In this document: piece after piece, positions 49,146 to 59,274 of the stretch
Layout of the letters: the number at the start of each line of letters is the position of its first letter
Position numbering within the stretch: position 1 is the stretch's first letter
Assembly (NCBI RefSeq): GCF_033118175.1
Contig: NC_083695.1
Location: forward strand, 32,195,607-32,259,606
Source of the DNA: Dama dama
Taxonomy: Eukaryota; Chordata; Mammalia; Artiodactyla; Cervidae
Reading direction: 5' to 3'
DNA: 64,000 bases
Position numbers and translations under genes: made by a program
Notes under the pieces: generated by a model
Told to the model about the DNA's origin: nothing
The model's database searches: none
Seen by the model: the letters and a program-made list of their open reading frames with translations, nothing else

Positions 49146-49810
49146 TTTTTCATTTATTTTTATTAGTTGGAGGCTAATTACTTCACAACATTGCAGTGGG
49201 TTTTGTCATACATTGACATGAATCAGCCATGGAGTTACATGTATTCCCCATCCCGATCCCCCCTCCCACCTCCCTCTCCACCCGATTCCTCTGGGGCTTC
49301 CCAGTGCACCAGGCCCGAGCACTTGTCTCATGCATCCCACCTGGGCTGGTGATCTGTTTCACTATAGATAATATACATGCTGTTCTCTCCAAACATCCCA
49401 CCCTCACCTTCTCCCACAGAGTTCAAAAGTCTGTTCTGTACATCTGTGTCTCTTTTTCTGTTTTGCGTATAGGGTTATCATTACCATCTTTCTAAATTCC
49501 ATATATGTGTGTTAGTATGCTGTAATATTCTTTATCTTTCTGGCTTACTTCACTCTGTATAATGGGCTCCAGTTTCATCCATCTCATTAGGACTGATTCA
49601 AATGAATTCTTTTTAACGGCTGAGTAATATTCCATTGTGTATATGTACCACAGCTTTCTTATCCATTTGTCTGCTGATGGGCATCTAGGTTGCTTCCATG
49701 TCCTGGCTATTATAAACAGTGCCGCGATGAACATTTGGGTGCACGTGTCTCTTTCAGATCTGGTTTCCTCTGTGTGTATGCCCAGAAGTGGGATTGCTGG
49801 GTCATATGGC
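49146..49810 (-). mobile_element. Young 5'-truncated L1 with target-site duplication
   Basis: A 665-bp L1 3' end in the P4HA1 sense, highly similar to the 24290 and 52915 copies. Flanked by cccaaaccattttt (49132-49145) and cccagaccattttt (49811-49824), one mismatch. Ends in ORF2 near 'gggattgctgggtcatatgg'. Confidence 0.93.
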
Positions 49811-49844
49811 CCCAGACCATTTTTAATGTTGCTTATGTAATCTG

Positions 49845-50052
49845 GCAACAGGGCTTCCCTGGTGGCTCAGAGGGTAAAGCGTCTGCCTGCAATGCAGGAG
49901 ACCTGGGTTCGATCCCTGGGTCAGGAAGATCCCTGGAGAAGGAAATGGCAACCCACTCTAGCACTCTTTCCTAGAAAATCCCATGGACAGAGGAGCCTGG
50001 TAGACTACAGTCCATGGGATCGCAGAATCAGACACAACTGAGCGACTTCACT
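49845..50052 (+). mobile_element. Bov-tA SINE with target-site duplication
   Basis: 'gggcttccctggtggctcag' to 'cagacacaactgagcgactt', flanked by ttatgtaatctg (49833-49844, 50053-50064). It looks young (few differences from consensus). Confidence 0.93.
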
Positions 50053-50064
50053 TTATGTAATCTG

Positions 50065-50430
50065 AGGTCACTGCATAAATTATATCAATATGAACAGGTT
50101 TTAGTTATACAGTATAGCCTCTGCTAAGCTTGAAGCTTGACAAGCAAACAGATTTAAAGACTTGAAAACCATATTTACTGGCAACAAATTAGATTTTCAG
50201 ATAAAATGTATGCTCTTAAAGTTCTATTTTCTTCTTCCATGTGCCACATATCACATAAATGTGTAAATATATAGTTTGGTGGAATTCTTTAAGCTCATTT
50301 ATTAAATATAGTGTTCATCAATCAAGGTTTGCTCTACATAAATCCTAATATTAATTTTTAAATGTTTTACATAAAATATAGCAAAAATCAAATTCAGAAA
50401 CTAATTACTGATAACTATGTAACTCCTAGG
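50065..50430. other. P4HA1 intron 4 sequence
   Basis: Nothing recognised. Confidence 0.5.
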
Positions 50431-50569
50431 TCTCCCCTGATGGCTCAGCAGGTTAAGAATTTGCCTTCAAAGGAGGAGACACAGGAGATTTGATCCCTGA
50501 TCAGCAAGATCCCCTGGAGGAGGAAAATGGCAACTCCTCCAGCATTCTTGCCTAAAAAACATTCCATGG
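50431..50569 (+). mobile_element. Bov-tA SINE, 5' part
   Basis: 'tctcccctgatggctcagca' through 'cattcttgcctaaaaaacat', stopping at ccatgga. The missing 3' part may be the fragment at 51047-51130. Confidence 0.8.
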
Positions 50570-50849
50570 AACTATGTGATGATCTTTTACTTTTATTTAG
50601 TTTGTTTCACTTTTTCTATTTTATATTCAGTGCTCCCATTTCACTTAGATTATGTTTTCCAATTTCCCCATCTCTTTTTTTTTTTTTTTAATATTCTCAA
50701 GGCTTTATCAAGTATAGTAGTAAAGTTTTTGTATACATATGTATAATATACATATTTTAAGAAAACTTATGAAATTTTGCCTAATTAAAAAATATATGAC
50801 ATTTTGATTATACTTTTCATTACTATGAATAAAACGCTTAATTTCTAAT

Positions 50850-51046
50850 TAAAAAATACAGATATACAACAAGCAACAAAGGTTTACTGTATAACACAAG
50901 GAACTATAGTCAATATCTTGTAAAAATCTATAATGGAAAATAATTCCAAAAATAATATATGCATACATATAAATGAATCACCTTGCTGTGTATCTAAAAA
51001 ACTGTAAATCAACCATAATTCAATAAAATATATATATTAAGGAAAA
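50850..51046 (+). mobile_element. Artiodactyl L1 3'UTR fragment
   Basis: 'tttactgtataacacaagga', 'ccttgctgtgtatctaaaaa', 'accataattcaataaaatat', then an A-rich tail. Confidence 0.75.
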
Positions 51047-51130
51047 AAATCCCATGAACGGAGGAGCCTGGCAGGCTACAGTCCAAAGGGTTGTAAAGAG
51101 TCCCACACAACTGGGAAACTAAGCACAAGG
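51047..51130 (+). mobile_element. BovA 3' fragment
   Basis: 'cccatgaacggaggagcctg' to 'acacaactgggaaactaagc', the 3' third of a Bov-tA SINE. Confidence 0.8.
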
Positions 51131-52605
51131 ACATACACATAACTCCGAAGGAAAATGGGTGCTAAATACTCTCTTAATAAACCAATACGACAGAAACAAA
51201 AAGTGATTTAAAATGTGAATAATATATGTGTCATCATCTGCAGATCAAAGTTAGGTATGAGACTTCCCTCCATTCTCATTTACTTATAATCAACTATGCA
51301 CATACTCTGATCATCAAAAGGCCAGGTATTTTTATGTTAATTGAAATGTATAAACAAACAACTAGTTGAAGAGGTCTAAGTTCATATTAAGCATATTCTT
51401 TAGTTTTAAGTCACAAAATCCACACAATTTTTACAAGCAAGTTTTATAGAGAACTGTAATGTTTTTTATGCCTCAAAAAAAATCTCCTAGAAGTTGCTTA
51501 AAATCCTCTCCAATAAGAGAAAATGTATATCTACTATGGCATTATGGGGTACTACCATGGATTAAAATACCAAAGTCTTAGGGCTTATCTTATTTTAAAA
51601 ACACTTAGGTCATACAGGTCGTTACTTGAGGTTTTTTTTAAATAATAAATAAACATGTATATATGTATACAAACGCACATATATATGAATATATATGACC
51701 TTAAAAATATTCTCATGGTGTTATATGAGAGCAAATGACCACAGGTATTTCCTTCTCATGTCAAAATATTTATAAGTGCTTGCCTTAAATTTCTTAGCAA
51801 GGTTTTCCTGTCCTATGCATAATAGTTTGGTTTACTGCTCACAAACACTTGAAAGCCCCCTTGGAGTATTTCACCTACACAGCTGGCTCAGTTCTTTTTT
51901 TTTTTTTTTTTCTGCCATCTTCAATCATTCAACAAATAAATACTATGTACTAAACATAATAATACCTTTACTTCCTTAAACTTCAGATTTAGTTTTCTGC
52001 ATATGTTACTTAAATATCTAAAACATCTCATTACTCCAACTATAATTTTATTGTTTCATTGAGAAGGACATTCATTACGACTGTTTGCAGTCTCAGTTTT
52101 AAATTTATAGTTTATGTTAAACAAAACAATCCTAAGCTTCAAAGGACTAGGTAAAACACAGCTAATGTTTTCCCTTATCAGTACCACTCCCAGTATATTA
52201 ATAATTGATTAGAAGATAAAGAACTAGCCATAAATTTTTAAAATCTGAAGGTAATCCTAAAATGCAAATGATTATCATCAGAAATAAAGCTATATGCCAA
52301 TAATAGATTCACTTTAGTATGTTTCAAAGTAAAAAGGACCAGTGTTAAGCAAATGAAGAGTAGAAATTACTTTTTTAAGAATAAAATTTTATTTCTCTTT
52401 GTTTTCAGTTTTACTCACATTTTTTTTTAAATCAAGAATTCAGGATCTAGGCTAAATTAACCCTAATCAAATGAAACACATTTCAGCAATAATTCAGTTA
52501 TAATACTGAACACCTGATATTCTGGGAACTGAATTTATCACTTATTTTGGCATTTCTACAGGTTGTACCAAAAATGCTTTTTTTTTTTTGGCTCGTTAGT
52601 TTTAC
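51131..52605. other. P4HA1 intron 4, near exon 4 donor
   Basis: About 1.5 kb with only simple AT-rich runs (around 51654-51695) and T-runs (51896-51910, 52579-52589). No gene recognised. Confidence 0.5.
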
Positions 52606-52617
52606 CATCTGACTTAC
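52606..52617 (-). promoter_or_regulatory. P4HA1: Possible alternative in-frame donor extension of exon 4
   Basis: On the minus strand the sequence cagatggtaa occurs twice, 12 nt apart, giving two potential donors (gtaagt and gtaaaa). Use of the second would insert Lys-Ser-Asp-Gly after Gly109 without changing frame. The first site fits the donor consensus better and matches the known protein. Use of the second is inference only. Confidence 0.4.
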
Positions 52618-52769
52618 CATCTGACATATCCTTAAGGACCAGATTCTCCAATTCACTCCACTCAGTGTTCAGACGTTTCATTAATTTGAATGCATTTACA
52701 GGGTGTCCAACAAATCCTTCTGGATCTTTTGTTGCTGTGCTGGTTAACCGATCTAATTTCTCTGCCCAT
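52618..52769 (-). CDS. P4HA1: P4HA1 exon 4: dimerisation region, continued
   Basis: This 152-nt exon encodes residues 58-109 (WAEKLDRLTSTATKDPEGF ... ELENLVLKDMSDG). The acceptor is ttacattttag. The donor is GATG|gtaagt, and a second GATG|gtaaaa follows 12 nt downstream; it is in frame and could add four residues (see separate entry). A young sense-oriented L1 ends about 145 nt upstream of the acceptor. Confidence 0.97.
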
Positions 52770-52914
52770 CTAAAATGTAAGACATAAATGGAATGTACAT
52801 AAAGTATATACACACTTAATGAGGAAGAACATAATTTAGTAAAGCACTCAAAACAGATTGGAGATTTCTGAGTTAAAACTATACCTAAAATTTTTTTTAA
52901 GCAAAATTATAAAG

Positions 52915-54927
52915 ATTTTTTTTCCATTTATTTTTATTAGTTGGAGGCTAATTACTTTACAATATTGTAGTGGTTTTTGCCATACATTGACATGAATCAG
53001 CCTTGGATTTACATGTGTTCCCCATCCCAATCCCCCCTCCTGCCTCCCTCCCCATCCCATCCCTCTAGGTCTTCCCAGTGCACCAGCCCTGAGCACTTGT
53101 CTCATGCATCCCACCTGGGCTGGTGATCTGTTTAATCCTTGATAGTATACTTGTTTCAATGCTATTCTCTCAGAACATCCCACCCTTGCCTTCTCCCACA
53201 GAGTCCCAAAGTCTGTTCTGTACATCTGTGTCTCTTTTTCTGTTTTGCATATTGGGTTATCATTACCATCTTCTTAAATTCCATATATATGCGTTAGTAT
53301 ACTGTATTGGTGTTTATCTTTCTGGCTTACTTCACTCTGTATAAGGGGCTCCAGTTTCATCCATCTCATTAGAACTGATTCAAATGAATTCTTTTTAACG
53401 GCTGAGTAATATTCCATGGTGTATATGTACCACAGCTTCCTTATCCATTCATCTGCTGATGGGCATCTAGGTTGCTTCCATGTCCTGGCTATTATAAACA
53501 GTGCTGCAATGAACATTGGGGTGCACGTGTCTCTTTCAGATCTGGTTTCCTCAGTGTGTATGCCCAGAAGTGGGATTGCTGGGTCATATGGCAGTTCTAT
53601 TTCCAGTTTTTTAAGAAATCTCCACACTGTTCTCCATAGTGGCTGTACTAGTTTGCATTCCCACCAACAGTGTAAGAGGATTCCCTTTTCTCCACACCCT
53701 CTCCAGCATTTATTGCCTGTAGACTTTTCGATAGCAGCCATCCTGACTGGCGTGTGATGGTACCTCATTGTGGTTTTGATTTGCATTTCTCTGATAATGA
53801 GTGATGTTGAGCATCTTTTCATGTGTTTGTTAGCCATCTGTATGTCTTCTTTGGAGAAATGTCTGTTTAGATCTTTGGCCCATTTTTTGATTGGGTCATT
53901 TATTTTTCTGGAATTGAGCTGCAGGAGTTGCTTGTATATTTTTGAGATTAATCCTTTGTCTGTTTATTCATTTGCTATTATTTCCTCCCATTCTGAAGGC
54001 TGTCCTTTCACCTTGCTTATAGTTTCCTTTGTTGTGCAAAAGCTTTTAAGTTTCATTAGGTCCCATTTGTTTATTTTTGCTTTTATTTCCAATATTCTGG
54101 GAGGTGGGTCATAGAGGATCTTGCTGTGATTTATGTCAGAGAGTGTTTTGCCTATTTTTAAAAAGCAAGACTCTTTACATGTTTCTTGATGTAAGCCTAT
54201 AATGCTATGAACCTTCCCCTTAGCACTGCTTTTACAGTGTCCCATAGGTTTTGGGTTGTTGTGTTTTCATTTTCATTCATTTCTATACATATTTTGATTT
54301 CTTTTTTGATTTCTTCTACGATTTGTTGGTTATTCAGAAGCGTGTTATTTAGCCTCCATATGTTTGAATTTTCAACAATTTTTTTCCTGTAATTGAGATC
54401 TAATCTTACTGCACTGTGGTCAGAAAAGATGACTGGAATGATTTCAATTTTTTTGAATTTTCCAAGACCAGATTTATGGCCCAGGATGTGATCTATTCTG
54501 GAGAAGGTTCCGTGTACACTTGAGAAAAAGGTGAAGTTGATTGTTTTGGGGTGAAATGTCCTATAGATATCAATTAGGTCTAGCTGGTCCATTGTGTCAT
54601 TTAAGGTTTGTGTTTCCTTGTTAATTTTCTGTTTAGTTAATCTATCCATAGTTGTGAGTGGGGTATTAAAGTCTCCCACTATTATTGTGTTACTATTAAT
54701 TTCCTCTTTCATACTCGTTAGTGTTTGCCGTACATATTGCGGTGCTCCTATGTTGGGTGCATATATATTTATAATTGTTATATCTTCTTCTTGGATTGAT
54801 CCTTTGATCATTATGTAGTGTCCTTCTTTGTCTCTTTTCACATCCTTTATTTGAAAGTCTATTTTATCTGATATGAGTATTGCGACTCCTGCTTTCTTTT
54901 GGTCTCCGTTTGCGTGAAATATTTTTG
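52915..54927 (-). mobile_element. Young L1 with internal RT deletion, sense to P4HA1, next to exon 4
   Basis: About 2.0 kb, 5'-truncated. Read on the minus strand: endonuclease (54.93-54.2 kb), then directly the ORF2 C-terminus (ILYDPPPRILEIKAKINKWD), 3'UTR and A-tail. The RT domain is missing. The probable TSD is gcaaaatta (52901-52909 and 54928-54936). It carries two AATAAA hexamers near 52927-52938, 158-169 nt upstream of the exon 4 acceptor. Confidence 0.92.
53274..53837 (-). pseudogene. L1 ORF2p C-terminal fragment, open frame
   Basis: A 187-residue frame with the ORF2 cysteine-rich end (NKCWRGCGEKGILLHCWWEC) and C-terminal PLLGIHTEETRSERDTCTPM, IRKLWYIYTMEYYSAVKKNS. Intact to its natural end, a sign of youth. 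No RT is attached. Confidence 0.88.
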
Positions 54928-54931
54928 GCAA
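54197..54931 (-). pseudogene. L1 ORF2p endonuclease fragment, open frame
   Basis: A 244-residue uninterrupted frame: FHANGDQKKAGVAILISDKI, INIYAPNIGAPQYVRQTLTS, IVGDFNTPLTTMDRLTKQKI, GTFSRIDHILGHKSGLGKF, FSDHSAVRLDLNYRKKIVEN. The latter part holds the conserved GDFN and SDH catalytic motifs. The N-terminal Asn and Glu metal-ligand region is absent, so activity is not expected. Confidence 0.9.
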
Positions 54932-55180
54932 AATTAAAACATAAGACTTTTTTAGTTTGTTGTTTCTCCCAAATGGTTATAGTAAATATAACATATCTTA
55001 GTAAAAGTTGATTGGACCCCTCTGTAAGAATCTAAAAATTTATTTCCCTACAAGTCCAAACAATTGATTATTACAAAGTACAAATCAGCCCAATCCAAAT
55101 TCACTTACATATTCATTTAAATCACACTTACAGAAAAATTTTGTACTCAGTACTTAGAAACTATATTTTAAAACAGAAAA

Positions 55181-55428
55181 ACTGGGGCTTCCCTGATAGT
55201 CCAGTGGTTGAGAATCTGCCTGCCAAAGCAGGAGACACAGGTTCGATCCCTACACCAGGAAGATCCCACATGCCGAATGGCAACTAAGCCCATGCACAAC
55301 TACTGAAGCCCATGCACCTAGAGCCCAGGTACACAAGAGAAGCCTGTGCACTGCAACTAGAGACAGCCTGAGTGATGCAATGAAGACCCTGCACAGCCAA
55401 AAATAAATAAATAAATATTAAAAAAAAA
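55181..55428 (+). mobile_element. CHR-1 SINE
   Basis: 'ggcttccctgatagtccagt', box B 'ggttcgatccctacaccagg', CHR-1 body and (AAAT)n/A tail. Shorter than the other CHR-1 copies. Confidence 0.88.
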
Positions 55429-55886
55429 ACCTGACTACTTAGCTACTCATTAAACAAAGGCTAGGAACTCTCAGGTCAGGATTAACTATGAACCTGAGTC
55501 AATTAAAGATAAATTAGCATTTGAAGAAAAACCATATCAATTAAATAATACTATACTTACCACTGTAATCTCTAGAATGCAACCATAAAACTAAAGGATA
55601 AATAGCAGTGGAAAATTGCTTGATTAGGGAGGATAGAGATATTAGCAACTATTTAAAAAAAGAAGTCAGTCAATTACCTGTATCCATTTACACTCTTATC
55701 TCAATCCATATTCTTCCACGTGAAGTCTTTGATTGGGCCTAACTTCTGTTTTCTGTGGTCCTATTTTAGCCCTTATCTGGCCTTCTAAGACTGACAGAGG
55801 GCTTTCATTTTCACTTAAAGAATGTTTTAACCAGGAAGAAAACATCCAGGTGGAGTCAGTCATAATAAGTAAAACACTTGGCTTAC
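55429..55886. other. P4HA1 intron 3, near exon 3 donor
   Basis: Nothing recognised. Confidence 0.5.
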
Positions 55887-55983
55887 TTTTTTATTTGTTC
55901 TAATTTGTCCTCTTCTGCCTTTATATAGTCTTTCAGGGAAGTCACCAGATCTTTTTCAGTATGAATCAAATCAGTCATCTGAC
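55887..55983 (-). CDS. P4HA1: P4HA1 exon 3: N-terminal dimerisation region
   Basis: This 97-nt exon encodes residues 26-58 (GQMTDLIHTEKDLVTSL, then DYIKAEEDKLEQIKK). The sequence is highly charged and helical, and belongs to the N-terminal coiled-coil part known to dimerise alpha subunits. The acceptor is cctccttctag and the donor AAAAAA|gtaagc. The last codon is completed by the first base of exon 4. Confidence 0.97.
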
Positions 55984-56448
55984 CTAGAAGGAGGAAAAGA
56001 GAAGAAAGTTATCAAATACCCATACTGTCAAAACAAGTTTTCTAGAATAATTTAAGAATGATTGAGAATGCTTCATTTAATGAAAGGACTTAACTGGCAT
56101 GAACCAGATATGTTGGAGAGAGCACCATTTTTTTTTTCTTTTTAAAACCAAATAAATAAAAATTAAGCCCCAAACTTTTCTAAGCATGTGGTCCAATTCT
56201 AATTTTAAAGCTACTTAATTCTGCAAGTTTGGACCACATCGACAAATTGTCTTTTCATGGAAGAATTTATTTTTTAATTTCAAAACATTACTTTCCAAGG
56301 ATCAACGTTTCTTCTTCCCTACCTCTCCCCTCATCTTTTTTGGGTTTTGAGAGTACTGAGAATTAAATTTTTATTCAATTTGACAAAGACCACACTAACA
56401 AAAAGTATACTTCACAACTGAAATTCAAATATCCATATTTAGTTACTC
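55984..56448. other. P4HA1 intron 2 sequence
   Basis: Nothing recognised. Confidence 0.5.
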
Positions 56449-56461
56449 CTAATGGGATGAG

Positions 56462-56738
56462 AGAAAAAAGTTGCACAATTGTGTCTCTCTGCCACCACAC
56501 GGACTGTAGCTCACGAGGTTTCTCTGTCCATGGGATTCTCCAGGCAAGAACACTGGAGTGGGTAGCCATTCCCTTCTCCAGGGGATCTTCCTTACTCAGG
56601 GATCGAACACAGGTCTGTATTTCAGGCAGATCCTCTACTGTCTGAGCCTCTGCTGCTGCCAAGTCACTTTAGTTGTGTCCGACTCTGTGCAGCCCTATAG
56701 ACAGCAGCCCACCAGGCTCCTCCCACTAGGGAAGCCCC
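56462..56738 (-). mobile_element. Composite Bov-tA/BovA SINE
   Basis: Two minus-strand units joined head to tail (56470-56648 and 56653-56738, the latter 'ccaagtcactttagttgtgt'). Probable imperfect TSD: aatgggatgagagaaa near 56450 and aataggatgagaaaac at 56739. Confidence 0.8.
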
Positions 56739-56744
56739 AATAGG

Positions 56745-57188
56745 ATGAGAAAACTCATCATTTTACATCCCAAAATTAAGTGTCATAAATATACTTGCTT
56801 GTGTTTTATTTAGCTCCACAATCACATAAGGGTAAAACTCGTCAACAGGATGTAGGAAAACACCTCTTTTAAAACATATAGAGTACGCATATAGGAAAAT
56901 ACAAAAGACTAAGTATATACATTAAGTGATTTGCCAGGTAGACTCTACCAGAGAATTTTCTTTTGTATGCTTTACTAAGTTTTGGCAATCAGAAAAAATT
57001 AAATATTTAAATACGAAGGAAAAAAATGACTTTAAAAGAAAGACTTTCAGAGGGGTAGGGACTGAAGTAATGTATCAGTCCCTGTGAATACAATGTATTT
57101 GTTTTTATTGATTTAAAAGAAGGAAAAAAAGAAGGAAAAAAAGGAAATTTTTAAATACAAAAACAATGACAAAATAATTAAGACTTAC
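56745..57188. other. P4HA1 intron 2, near exon 2 donor
   Basis: AT-rich with A-runs; nothing recognised. Confidence 0.5.
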
Positions 57189-57264
57189 CAATAGAAGTAA
57201 AAAAGCCTGGATGGGCCAAAGACTGGGGAAGTAGAATCCCTACAACTAAAATATACCAGATCAT
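57189..57264 (-). CDS. P4HA1: P4HA1 exon 2, coding part: start codon and signal peptide
   Basis: The exon encodes residues 1-25 plus the first base of Gly26. It begins MIWYILVVGILLPQSLA, a hydrophobic ER signal peptide with probable cleavage before HPGFF. The ATG at 57264-57262 has A at -3 and G at -1, a reasonable Kozak context. The exon ends in ATTG followed by the donor gtaagt. The whole exon is 57189-57296. Confidence 0.97.
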
Positions 57265-57296
57265 CTTCAAAGGTTTAATTTTACAGGCTCACACAC
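57265..57296 (-). other. P4HA1: P4HA1 exon 2, 5'UTR segment
   Basis: These 32 nt lie between the acceptor (tctcttgtag, pyrimidine-rich, immediately upstream on the minus strand) and the start codon. The presence of an acceptor means at least one further non-coding exon lies upstream, outside the window. No CpG-rich promoter is visible between here and 64000. Confidence 0.85.
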
Positions 57297-59274
57297 CTAC
57301 AAGAGAAATATGGCCATTATTTAAAAAAAGGAAGGATAGGAAAATTTCCTAACCTATTTTCCCTGTGAATAAAATGTTTAAGTCAGACTTTAAGACTGCC
57401 CATAGAACATTGTTAATTCCAGTAAACTGACTTAATAACTGAGTAAGAGCTACTATCTTATTTTTCATAGACGAGTACTCACTTGATAGTTCATGTTAAA
57501 AGAAAAATATACATGTTTGCTATCACCATGATAATATATGCTTAAAAATGCTGTTTGTTTTCTCTTTAGGTACTACTACAGTTAGATTAACTGGATAATA
57601 GTACACTTTTTCATTGTTTACTTTCTGATCTAGATCTAAGCCATGAATTTCCCATTAAAATATACCACTTTATTATAGCAACTTAATTTAAATACTACCA
57701 AAATACATTCTAGAATGCTAGAATATATTTAAAGGGACAAAATGTTTCAGAGCTTTCTGATTAATCCCCTTAATTCCTAACTTGGTCCATCTTTTCCCTA
57801 CAATGGCTTTAAATTTTAAAATAAGTTCAATTAAAAGCTGTAGATTTGGAGGTGATGAATATGTTCCAAAATATACTGTGGGGATTGATGGCTGAAGAAC
57901 ACTGTGACTCTACTCAAAATCAACCAATCATGAACATTAAATAGGTGAATAGTGTGGTATTTAAGCCAGCAAGCTGTCAATTTAGGCTAGTAATCTCTCT
58001 CAAAGGACCCAATGTTGAGTTTTTTCTCTTATCTACTGTGTTCCATGTAAAAAATCCTTAGCCCAGTACACAGCTGTAGCATGCAAAAAAAAAAACAAAC
58101 AAAAAAACTGGCAGCAAAGCCCCTCTGTCTGTCTTTCTTTTCTGGAATGGATTCTTCATGGCAGATGCAGATTTTCAACTAACCAGATTTTACCCTGCTT
58201 TCCCAAAGGCCCTGTTAGCACTCTTCTCCTGCTCTTTCTTTACCACATAAACACGGACTTTTAAGTTCTTCTTTATTACCTTACAGGAAAACAAGTTACC
58301 CTGCAATACTGTTTACCCCAATAACAGACACCCATTGCTTATTCTCACTTGTCACCCTATTCCTCTTTGTGCAGGCACCTCTGACTCTCCCCAAGAGACT
58401 TCACCGAAAGCAACAGGTTCAAGTCCACATTAGAAAACTCCCTATCTCACACACACACACACACACACACAACCATTTGCCACATTAGAAAACTCCCAAT
58501 CTCTCTCTCACATGCGCACACACACACACCACACACACACACATCATTTTCCGCCTAACTTGAATCAATAAAAATAGATCACCACAGAAGCTGACATGCT
58601 GGAAGTCCTCCTAAGTTTCCTCCTCCAGAACGACACAGTAGTGAAATGCACTGTTCTCTTGGCTGCCTCACAGTAACTCTTTGGGAAGGCTTCTGGAATG
58701 TGGCAGATGCAGACACTTCCTCTCCTGTGCTCTTGCCAACGCACAAGCTTTTTTCAAAATCCTGGGCTGTCTGAACAGTCTAGAATTTTCTCACTGTTTA
58801 AACAGATTTCTGCCATAATTTCTTCATAAATGAATGTTATTTCCGGCAAATACAAATGCTTTTGCTGTACCAAGAGAAGGCTAACCAGAAATGTTGTCTA
58901 AACATTAACTCTGATGAGAAAGTTTAGATCTGTCAGATAAGAAGTTATCATTTTTTTCATTGCTAAAATGTACTTTGTCAGTAAAGTTTCTCTGTCATCT
59001 TTCATCGTCCTTAAACCTCACAATGAATCAAGAAACACCTACAGAAATTAACAAAAAAGCTTGAAAATGTCTTTATTCTAGATGAAATAAAGAGTCATAA
59101 TCAACAAAAAACAAAACAACAAAAGTTACTGGACCTCTGAAAAGAGAATTTTTAAACTTAAAAATAAGACAATCTATCAAAAGCCAGATGGAATTAAAAT
59201 ACACAAAATAATTTAGGTTTATATATTTTTTAATAAAAACTAAACTATAAACTAGGAAACTAAAGAAAACAGAG
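57297..59274. other. P4HA1 intron 1 sequence
   Basis: No repeat recognised except the (CA)n block at 58447-58543. No CpG island or exon-like frame. Confidence 0.5.
58425..58545. repeat. (CA)n microsatellite with duplicated flank
   Basis: The unit ccacattagaaaactccc is present at 58425 and again at 58480, 55 bp apart. Each copy is followed by a (CA)n tract. Confidence 0.9.

Larger units (their letters stand above)
962..57296 (-). other. P4HA1: P4HA1 gene body (partial): prolyl 4-hydroxylase subunit alpha-1
   Basis: The alpha-1 subunit of the ER-lumen alpha2beta2 enzyme (beta is P4HB/PDI) hydroxylates X-Pro-Gly prolines of procollagen using Fe2+, 2-oxoglutarate, O2 and ascorbate. Ten exons were placed by reading the minus strand; all introns are GT-AG and phases chain without a break. 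Using one of exons 9/10, the coding exons (76+97+152+138+240+194+177+71+100 nt) give 1245 nt, i.e. 415 codons without a stop. The N-glycosylation sequons N113 (NLT) and N259 (NKS) and cysteines C167, C292 and C309 sit where the human protein has them, after allowing for one missing linker residue. The HxD...H...K catalytic residues are encoded beyond the left edge, and the promoter and exon 1 are beyond the right edge. Identification rests on near-identity to the human protein as remembered; no database search was run. Confidence 0.98.

Noticed and set aside
48736..49221. 161-residue plus-strand open frame
   Set aside because: It runs from an L1M 3'UTR into the tail of an opposite-strand L1, with AT-rich composition and no domain; a chance ORF.
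58447..58543. CRISPR-like spaced repeats
   Set aside because: Only two copies of a short unit plus (CA)n in a vertebrate intron; a microsatellite duplication explains it.
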